Below are positions 57,601-64,000 of a stretch of DNA of 64,000 nucleotides, piece after piece. Under the pieces are notes generated by a model that worked only from the letters and a program-made list of their open reading frames with translations, was not told the DNA's origin and did not search any database. Within the stretch, counting starts at the first letter, position 1. The number at the start of each line of letters is the position of its first letter. Both the position numbers and the translations under genes were made by a program. Source of the DNA: Anaerolineales bacterium (GTDB taxonomy: Bacteria; Chloroflexota; Anaerolineae; Aggregatilineales; UBA2796). The DNA is taken from contig JABTTZ010000001.1 in NCBI GenBank assembly GCA_015075625.1, positions 1,240,001-1,304,000 of the forward strand, read 5' to 3'.

Positions 57601-59356
57601 GCGAGGCACGCATCCAGCGCCCGCCAAAACTGGAATCAGGGCGAATGACATTGAGCGCTTCGGTAAGGCGCCCCGCGCCGATCAGCGATTGTGTGAGCGC
57701 AAGCCGCGCCTGTGCTTGCCGTTCCGGGTTGATGCCTCGTTCTTCTTCCGCCAGCCACTGCTCACAAAGGCTGATCGCTTCGCCCCACAGACCCTTTGCC
57801 CAATAGACGGCGGTGAGTTCGGCGGGGTCGGAATCTATCCCCAAGATAGCAAGGGCGGCGTCCAAACGTCCGGCACGGCGGTAGACCCGCGCCAGAGCAA
57901 CGCGAGCGATTTCTAAGCCAGCGTCGTCACGCAGTTCGTAGAGGATGCGTGCCGAGGACTCAATGTGTGATGCTGCCCCTGAATCATCCCCGCGTAGGTA
58001 AGCAAGCCGCCCTAAGGCAAGGATCGCCTGCGCCGCGCCATACTTCAAGCCCGCCGATTCATGGGCTGCCAGCGCCGCCCGCAGCCCCGCCTCCGCGCCG
58101 GCATCGTCGGTAGCGGCATCGGTCAGGGCAACCCCCTTCCGGTAATGCGCTGTCCCTTCCGGCTCACCCTGATCGGCTAAGACCAACGCCGCCCGCAAGC
58201 GTTCGGAAGGGTGGGGTGTGTTCGCGAGTGCCATCCAGCCCTCGCCGCGTATGAGGCGATCCGCCCAATTGCCAATGACGCGCAGTTGATCGCCCATGCG
58301 CTCGATAAAACAGCGTTTTTCAAGGAAGGTGAGCGCCCGCCCTGCGGCAAGAGGCGAGGGAAAACGTCCGCTGATCGCCTCAACGCTGATCCAACGGCGC
58401 GGGGTGGCGGATAATGCCCCACAAAGTGCTTGATAATTTTCGGGGAGCGCCTCAAAGGACGCCGCGTAGAGCGCCGCCAAGCGCCCGGCTGGATCAGCAG
58501 TGGGTGTTTCGGCAAGGATCGCCGTTAGCGCGGCGGGGGGCAGCCCATCTTCGGTCATCATGGCGGCGAGGAGGCGAATTGCGTTGGGGTGATGTTCGAC
58601 AAGGGCGCACAGCGGGCGGATGATTGTCTCTGGCTGCCTACTGAGCGCCATCAACCAGCGGACAGCCTCATCTTCGGGGAGTCCGCTGAGGGTGACTCTG
58701 ATCGGGTTGGGAAGGTGGGGGAGTGCCGCTACACCAGAGCGCCCCACCACCACATAAGGGGCGACAGCGAACAGCCATTCCGCGCCATTGTCCAGCCCCT
58801 CGGTCGAATCAACGATCAGGAGAGTGTTTGTCTCCGTCAGGTGTTCCCGAAGGGGGGCGGCTGCCTCATGTGCCTCAGCGATCAAAAGATTCGGGGCATC
58901 AAGGGCAACCCCCAAGCGGGTCAGCGCATCGCGCAGATCGTCCAACCACCAGATGCGCTTGAACGAACGCCGGATGCGCGAATCATCGGCAAGCTGGCGG
59001 AGGAGCGCCGTTTTGCCCGCCCCTTCCACCAGTGCTAGACGCCCCGCGCCGATTGCGGCAGCTAAGCGATCCATCTCTGCGCCACGCCCGATCAGTTCGG
59101 CGGGCGGCGGCGGTGGGAGGAGCATCTCTTGGGCAAGGCGCACATGGGCGGGGCTGAGGCGCGGGTAGCGTTTATCGGGCAAGAGTGGGAGATCGCCATC
59201 GCGGGGGGGTTCCGGGGCGGTCATCCGCAGCATTTCGGCGTGGAGCGCGGCGGGATCGTGCTGCGGGTCACGATCAAGCAGGGTGCGGGCATGGGCGAAC
59301 CATTCGGCACTTAGGCGGTCTGTCAGGTTCGGGGTGAAGGGCGCTGGATTCATCAT
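54677..59356 (-). CDS. STAND-type NTPase with about 25 TPR repeats
   Basis: 1559 residues. Residues 1-85 are a helical N-terminus without a recognised effector. An NB-ARC/AAA-like module spans about 85-380: LIGRGAEMDRLAAAI, P-loop LALVEGAGKTALLRQL, Walker B TLLIVDSTEG, VVGRSG, VTLSGLPEDEAVRWL. The P-loop has Leu where the first Gly of G-x4-GKT is expected. A winged-helix-like part follows (about 320-375), then a long superhelix of TPR-like pairs (about 410-1500; LGRLAYLRGDDSGAA, LGAVYTTIGAHDKAR, ALGELYLERSSFANA). STAND proteins switch on by nucleotide exchange on sensing a ligand, used in regulation and in antiphage defence. It is 289 bp from the R-M island. Confidence 0.85.
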   Translation of the reverse strand: MMNPAPFTPNLTDRLSAEWFAHARTLLDRDPQHDPAALHAEMLRMTAPEPPRDGDLPLLPDKRYPRLSPAHVRLAQEMLLPPPPPAELIGRGAEMDRLAAAIGAGRLALVEGAGKTALLRQLADDSRIRRSFKRIWWLDDLRDALTRLGVALDAPNLLIAEAHEAAAPLREHLTETNTLLIVDSTEGLDNGAEWLFAVAPYVVVGRSGVAALPHLPNPIRVTLSGLPEDEAVRWLMALSRQPETIIRPLCALVEHHPNAIRLLAAMMTEDGLPPAALTAILAETPTADPAGRLAALYAASFEALPENYQALCGALSATPRRWISVEAISGRFPSPLAAGRALTFLEKRCFIERMGDQLRVIGNWADRLIRGEGWMALANTPHPSERLRAALVLADQGEPEGTAHYRKGVALTDAATDDAGAEAGLRAALAAHESAGLKYGAAQAILALGRLAYLRGDDSGAASHIESSARILYELRDDAGLEIARVALARVYRRAGRLDAALAILGIDSDPAELTAVYWAKGLWGEAISLCEQWLAEEERGINPERQAQARLALTQSLIGAGRLTEALNVIRPDSSFGGRWMRASLAHLMGDLPTALKGYAVLQSEASAEWRAIVARAQGRALAASGAVHEAALSVGAEGVWYEATLPRPAFARQRASHALHAHLTLLDGRPDDAESAARRVREISGERPDPAADALAFHVLGHVARLKEAHEAAALAFEAEATALGGVPKRDDHRIGIALHELAESQRCTGNAERAIANFRRALSHKDATRDRTGTAITALALGRLLRVTGRVHEALETFQRAVEILQPRPSADLSLLGYALLNVTALARDLNKAGGSDASFNALITVFVERFEEAVHHESWGIPCLAIRLFLHSEAPLADPVAAIDLAEHALTLAETNAPRSAVAFAARRDLGELYLRVGRPADAAEILLPLAAASPEEKSAHSLIWLAAHLTLAQAALVLDETAEALRQLEAARPYEPDLHAQGEILREAARISAEAGDPAAAAAYLSEALTHLARERDLSAYADAVVALAYTRLRLRQFPEAIDTFSEALSVVEQAPNANPTLIAAVYADKAAAHETLGQFPAAADAYRHALKRIDLRHDPERWRTLAVALGRSSAAAGDHQSAVESYFDALQIEGIPPDERRAILTVQAESFIQLGQSQAAIHAYDTAVGIEGASPLERADIHRGLGAVYTTIGAHDKARSHLKLVLEAVQDDRTGITHKTLGDGYRAQGMGSEALDAYHRALNYLRRETHPVELAAAERALGELYLERSSFANAIAHLEKALDLEKARPQQQGAVIVGILGYLAAAHERRGELAKAAVRHHEALVYLDPRHTADKHIETLCALGRLYLALKKGDDATRAFEEARKVHSLQPTPDAEQGGRIALGLGQARILQGAWEAAAMILREVAERSRTVASRNEATLILERAEGEISRHLTTLKAAEQSLTLMARTGTPDLIGTVFVRALQAQTSADLGRADDAVKFLTLFNEVLAARRAELARLDDDPTVRALRALLAAADAPEMRGEHIAAAAAALDGQPKTNPALRWVVAHLAEGGR

Positions 59357-59370
59357 GCGGCTGCGCTTCG

Positions 59371-60045
59371 CTACTCCATCAAAATGCCGTCAATTTGGGC
59401 GAATGTGCCAATGCCAAAGACGGCTAGGGGCGTTCCCGCCGCATCTGGCAAATCAGGAAACATGAACGTGCTGAATCCACTCTGCCAAATCCCCACCAGA
59501 GCGACACGAGAAAGCGGAGTTCCTTGTTCATCAACGAGAATTCCGCACAGCGTGGCGCGTTCGGCGTCGGTGACAATGACGTAGAGATTGGCGGGCGCAT
59601 CCCTGCCGGAGATGGTAATCGCGTCGGCACGGTAGACGCCCTCTTGAACGCCCGCCGCGATTTGGGCAGTGTCGGCGCGTTTGATCGCCTGAAAGAGATA
59701 GCGCGTCCCGTCAGCGCCAAGCAGAATACCCTCGGCAGAGTCAGCGGTGAAGGTGGCGCTGGCGGGTTTGGTGGTCAGTGTGCCGCTGGCAACGCTGCCA
59801 CGAAACCAGCCGCTCAACGCCCGCCATGTGCCATCCCCCACCCCGCAGACGACGGCGATCCCCCGCGTAGGGGTGATGATCAAGGCGATTTGACCCTCAT
59901 CCTGCGCCGCGCCCGCCGCCCGAAAGCCGCCACTGTAAATGACGGCTGGCTCAAAAGGAAGGCGGGTAGGGGGGGGCGGGTCGTCCCCCTCACAGGCGGC
60001 AAGCAGCCCAATAAGGAGAATAAAAACGAAAAGACGATTGCGCAT
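59371..60045 (-). CDS. Lipoprotein, function unknown
   Basis: 224 residues. Signal peptide with lipobox LLAAC18, then DDPPPPTR spacer and a beta-rich body (FEPAVIYSGGFRAAGAAQDEGQ, LIITPTRGIAVVCGVGDGTW). No conserved catalytic motif seen. Ends 14 bp upstream of the STAND gene on the same strand, so it is the first gene of that pair and may be its membrane-side partner (inference). Confidence 0.75.
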   Translation of the reverse strand: MRNRLFVFILLIGLLAACEGDDPPPPTRLPFEPAVIYSGGFRAAGAAQDEGQIALIITPTRGIAVVCGVGDGTWRALSGWFRGSVASGTLTTKPASATFTADSAEGILLGADGTRYLFQAIKRADTAQIAAGVQEGVYRADAITISGRDAPANLYVIVTDAERATLCGILVDEQGTPLSRVALVGIWQSGFSTFMFPDLPDAAGTPLAVFGIGTFAQIDGILME

Positions 60046-60478
60046 GAGCGCTAATTATAGCGGGTATGGGGAATCCCGTTTGCGCTTTAGACCTCCTACC
60101 CCGCCCCCTAACCTCCTCCTCTCGCAAGGAGAAAGGGGAAAGACGAACGAAGTCTTTTGCCTTCTAAGCCCCGTAGGGGTGGCTGCTTTCAGCCCCCTGC
60201 TTTAGTGGTGGGCGCAGCCCTGTGGGCGCTCCGGCGGGGGCGCGGGGCTAAAGCCCACGCGCTAGGGATGATCACCCCGTTGGGGCTTAAATACAAAATG
60301 CTTTGCCTTCCAAGCCCTGTAGGGGTGGCTGCTTTCAGCCCCCTGCTTTAGTGGCGGGCGCAACTGCCCCATCGTCTTAAATCAACCACACCCCACTTGG
60401 CAAGAGTTGGGTACAATCTGGGATGATCGTTAAAATTAACCCCCTGTTCTACTTAGACTTCAGGAGACAGCCTCCACA
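60046..60478. other. Repeat-rich gap upstream of sdh
   Basis: 433 bp with two R2 copies and a CTCGCAAGGAG hairpin piece (60121). A TACAAT (-10-like) hexamer lies at about 60412 but no good -35 goes with it; AGGAG precedes the sdhC start. No gene recognised. Confidence 0.55.
60157..60362 (+). repeat. Repeat family R2, two tandem copies
   Basis: 60157-60220 and 60268-60362 share TGCCTTCTAAGCCCCGTAGG or nearly so, GGTGGCTGCTTTCAGCCCCC and TGCTTTAGTGG.GGGCGCA. The second copy also has GATCACCCCGTTGGGGCTTAAA, as at 17676. Confidence 0.8.
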
Positions 60479-61504
60479 ATGACATCACTCGTCCTCACCA
60501 TCACAGAAACGCTGCGCTATCGCGGCAAAATTGGACAATGGAGTTGGGTGCTGCATCGCCTCTCTGGGATTGGCACACTCGTCTTCCTCATCATGCACGT
60601 CTTTGATACCTCGTGGGCAACCTTCTACCCCGAACTCTACGCCGAAGCGATTGCCGCTTACAAAACGCCCCTGTTCACCATTGGCGAGTTCGGGTTGGTG
60701 GCGTGCGTCGTTTACCACGCGCTAAACGGCTTTCGGATCGTCCTCTTTGATTACCGCCCAAAGTGGTGGCGTCACCAAGCAATGGCGGCAAAAATCGTGT
60801 TTGTGGCGACAGGGATCATCCTAGTTCCTGTGTTCTTGCTCATGTTTGGGCATGTGGTCAATTACTACAACACCCGTGTGAGCGTCTTTGATCTGGGAAT
60901 TCCCGAAGTGATCAAAGCCGTGCAGCCCTTTGCCGTCGGGACAGTGTTCGTTTTGGGCTTGGCGGCGGTGGTCTCGGCTGCGGTCTCGGTGATTCCGGGG
61001 ATGGGTGGGCTGAAACACACACCGAAAAAGGTCTACAAGGGCAGCCGATCAAGCCGCTTTATGTGGTCGTTCATGCGTATTTCGGGGGTGATCATCATCC
61101 CGCTTGTCTTTGGGCATTTGGCGATGATGCATGTGATTCAGGGTGTGTTTGACATCACCAAAACAGGGCATGTGCCGGTAGGGGCGCTGACGGCGAATTT
61201 CGTAACCGACCTTCCAGCGGTCAATTTCGTCCGCCTGCGGTGGGATACGATGGTCGCTGGCGTGTTCATTTGGCGCATCTATGATGTGCTGCTGCTGGTG
61301 TTGGTCGTCATACACGGGTTCAACGGGGCGCGGTATGTCAATGAAGACTACGTGAAAAACCCCGTCGTGCGGCGGACGATCAGCCTTGCCCTGTTGGGGA
61401 CGATGATCGCTATGCTGCTGCTTGGGACGTTGGCAATCATCCAGACCGTCCCCGCCAGCACGGATAAATTACTCCACCAGACCTCACAGATCGTTGGAAA
61501 ATAA
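60479..61504 (+). CDS. Succinate dehydrogenase membrane subunit, SdhC-SdhD fusion
   Basis: 341 residues in two homologous-looking halves. The first (about 1-140) has WSWVLHRLSGIGTLVFLIMH with H26, R27, S29 and H40, and later VYH80ALNGFR; the second (about 185-320) has SFMRISGVIIIPLVFGHLAMMH and VVIHGFNGAR. Each half carries the R-x-SG quinone region and histidines for heme, so this appears to be SdhC and SdhD in one chain with six or so main helices plus an extra pair between halves. It anchors complex II and passes electrons to quinone. sdhA follows after 30 bp. Confidence 0.8.
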   Translation: MTSLVLTITETLRYRGKIGQWSWVLHRLSGIGTLVFLIMHVFDTSWATFYPELYAEAIAAYKTPLFTIGEFGLVACVVYHALNGFRIVLFDYRPKWWRHQAMAAKIVFVATGIILVPVFLLMFGHVVNYYNTRVSVFDLGIPEVIKAVQPFAVGTVFVLGLAAVVSAAVSVIPGMGGLKHTPKKVYKGSRSSRFMWSFMRISGVIIIPLVFGHLAMMHVIQGVFDITKTGHVPVGALTANFVTDLPAVNFVRLRWDTMVAGVFIWRIYDVLLLVLVVIHGFNGARYVNEDYVKNPVVRRTISLALLGTMIAMLLLGTLAIIQTVPASTDKLLHQTSQIVGK

Positions 61505-61534
61505 AGAAAACATGCTAGGTTCTAAGGAACACCA

Positions 61535-63304
61535 ATGAAACCTCATCAATTTGACGTGCTGATTGTCGGCGCGGGCGGGGCGGGACTCATGGCGGCGCTG
61601 TATGCCTCGCGGGGGGCAAAGGTCGCCGTGATCAGCAAGCTGTATCCAACGCGCTCTCACACCGGCGCGGCGCTCGGCGGGATTGGCGCTGCGTTAGGAA
61701 ATACGGAAGAAGATCACTGGAAATGGCACGCCTTCGACACCGTGAAAGGTGGCGATTACCTTGTCGATCAGGATGCGGCGGAAATCCTAGCGCGGGAAGC
61801 CATTGACGCCGTGATCGAATTGGAGCATATGGGCTTGCCTTTTGACCGCACCGAAAACGGGAAAATTTCGCAGCGGCGCTTTGGCGGTCACACAAACAAC
61901 GATACGGGCAAACCGGTTCGCCGCGCCTGCCACGCCGCAGACCGCACCGGTCACATGATTTTGCAGACGCTTTACCAACAGTGCATCAAGAACAATGTGA
62001 CCTTTTTCGATGAATACCATGTGATCGACCTGATCATGAGCAATGGGCGGGCGGCGGGAGTCGTCGCCGTGCGCATGTCCGATAGCGAGATTCACCTGTT
62101 CCATGGCAAAGCGGTGGTGTTTGCCACAGGCGGGTGGGGCAAGGCATGGGAAGTGACCAGCAACGCTCACAGCCTGACCGGAGATGGTTCGGCAGTCTGC
62201 TATCGGCGCGGCATCCCGATGGAGGACATGGAATTTTACCAATTCCACCCCACCGGACTCTACCCCACCGGATTTTTGATCACAGAAGGCGTGCGCGGCG
62301 AGGGCGGCATTTTGTTAAATGGGCGCGGCGAACGCTTTATGGAGCGCTACGCCCCGAAGATCAAAGACCTTGCCGGGCGCGATGTCGTCTCCCGTGCCAT
62401 TTACCTTGAACTGCGCGAGGGGCGGGGCATCAAAGGGAAGCGCTACCTCCATTTGGATATGACGCCCGAAACCGTCCGCCGTTACAAAGCGGAGGCGGGC
62501 GAAAAAGCCGATCACTATGACGCCCATTATATTGAGAGCAAACTTGCCGAAACCTGCGATCAGGCGCGGACGTACTGCGGAATCGACCCCCTTCACGAGC
62601 CGCTGCCCATCCAGCCCACCGCCCACTATGCGATGGGGGGCATCCCAACGAACAACAACGCCCAAGTGATTATGGACGCCAAAAATACGGTGATCCCGGG
62701 TTTGTATGCGGCGGGCGAGTGTGCCTGCGTGAGCGTTCACGGGGCAAACCGCTTGGGGACGAACTCCCTCGTTGACCTTGTGGTGTTTGGTCGGCGTGCC
62801 GGACAAGACGCCTTGCTTTATTGCAAGGGAACGGATTTTGCCCCGCTGCCCGCCGACGCCGGAAAAGAAGCGGAAGCAGATGTGAAGCGGTTTTTCACGG
62901 CAAAGGGTAAAACACGCCCCGATGTGATCCGCAAGCAGATGCAATCTGCCATGCAAGATTACGTGGGCGTCTTTCGCAACGAGCAAGGGATGCAGACTGC
63001 CGTTGACAAGCTGCGCGAGTTGAAGGAAGAGTTCAAGAAAAACCTCTTTGTGGAGGACGCCGGAACAACCTTCAACACCGATGTGTTGGAGGCGTGGGAG
63101 TTGGGCTGCCTATTGGATATTTCCGAGGCGACAGCGATTGCGGCGCTCCAACGTAAAGAGAGCCGAGGCGGTCACGCCCGCGAGGATTATCCCAAGCGTG
63201 ACGATGTGAACTGGTTGAAACACACCTTTGTCTGGGCAGATGGGCGAACGGACTTCAAGCCCGTTGTGATCACCGAATATGAGCCGAAAGAGCGCGTGTA
63301 CTAA
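61535..63304 (+). CDS. sdhA: Succinate dehydrogenase flavoprotein subunit
   Basis: 589 residues. FAD loop [20 protein letters not shown]; covalent-FAD histidine in [18 protein letters not shown]; substrate-site [21 protein letters not shown] and [16 protein letters not shown]-terminal [10 protein letters not shown]. Oxidises succinate to fumarate. Same operon as the fused membrane subunit and sdhB. Confidence 0.96.
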   Translation: MKPHQFDVLIVGAGGAGLMAALYASRGAKVAVISKLYPTRSHTGAALGGIGAALGNTEEDHWKWHAFDTVKGGDYLVDQDAAEILAREAIDAVIELEHMGLPFDRTENGKISQRRFGGHTNNDTGKPVRRACHAADRTGHMILQTLYQQCIKNNVTFFDEYHVIDLIMSNGRAAGVVAVRMSDSEIHLFHGKAVVFATGGWGKAWEVTSNAHSLTGDGSAVCYRRGIPMEDMEFYQFHPTGLYPTGFLITEGVRGEGGILLNGRGERFMERYAPKIKDLAGRDVVSRAIYLELREGRGIKGKRYLHLDMTPETVRRYKAEAGEKADHYDAHYIESKLAETCDQARTYCGIDPLHEPLPIQPTAHYAMGGIPTNNNAQVIMDAKNTVIPGLYAAGECACVSVHGANRLGTNSLVDLVVFGRRAGQDALLYCKGTDFAPLPADAGKEAEADVKRFFTAKGKTRPDVIRKQMQSAMQDYVGVFRNEQGMQTAVDKLRELKEEFKKNLFVEDAGTTFNTDVLEAWELGCLLDISEATAIAALQRKESRGGHAREDYPKRDDVNWLKHTFVWADGRTDFKPVVITEYEPKERVY

Positions 63305-63322
63305 ACGTAGGAGACAACGATT

Positions 63323-64000
<678 letters not shown>

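Noticed and set aside
54700-59300. Several long open frames on the plus strand opposite the STAND/TPR gene (for example 56972-57916).
   Set aside because: They are antisense shadows caused by GC-rich codon bias; their translations have no domain pattern, while the minus strand encodes regular TPR units throughout.

Overview
The window looks like a piece of a chromosome from a high-GC, Chloroflexota-type bacterium, most likely an Anaerolineae relative. This is an inference from the DnaA and RecA style, simple lipoproteins with Thr/Pro-rich linkers, DUF2723-type membrane glycosyltransferases, SufS/SufU, a fused succinate dehydrogenase membrane subunit and many GC-rich intergenic hairpin repeats. 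No rRNA is present; there is one tRNA-Pro.

Layout. 1-10.9 kb: partial M19 dipeptidase, DsbA-like thiol protein, a HicB/HicA toxin-antitoxin pair, HAD phosphatase, a PncC/MFS/nitrilase run, an unusual alpha/beta hydrolase, two VOC proteins, a FabH-like synthase and an ECF sigma factor with a membrane partner. 10.9-25.6 kb: two GT4 glycosyltransferases, a DinD remnant, sufS-sufU, a channel-like protein fused to GAF domains, a BatA/VWA protein, an atypical SDR, an SGNH membrane protein, a DUF2723 protein. 25.6-34.6 kb: galT, tRNA-Pro, ada, a DHFR-like pseudogene beside a complete IS5-type element, recA with a SOS promoter, a hydrolase, a lipoprotein and a divergent dnaA bracketed by inverted copies of a ~158-bp repeat. 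35-41 kb: PHP phosphatase, double-thioredoxin, a four-gene sulfide operon (arsR, sqr, dsrC-like, dsrE-like) and a REC-first hybrid kinase. 41-51.4 kb: truB, PfkB kinase, miaA, yraN, an SPFH-SHOCT protein with a coiled-coil companion, NUDIX, a cellulase-like exoprotein, CvpA and murC. 51.4-54.4 kb: an AT-richer restriction-modification island of BcnI/MvaI type. 54.7-60 kb: a 1559-residue STAND-ATPase/TPR protein and a lipoprotein. 60.4-64 kb: sdhCD (fused), sdhA and partial sdhB.

Most genes are housekeeping or membrane/envelope functions. The accessory parts are the hicBA module, the IS and neighbouring decayed genes, the R-M island, and three classes of dispersed repeats. The most unusual signals are the ~158-bp repeat (three copies, two of them inverted around dnaA), a very strong hairpin upstream of dnaA, a voltage-sensor-channel/GAF fusion with a non-canonical pore, a STAND/TPR protein with a degenerate P-loop, a sulfide operon with a perfect CRP/FNR-type palindrome upstream, and a dense array of inverted repeats between the SPFH gene and its neighbour. 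No computation was run; family assignments come from reading the sequences.
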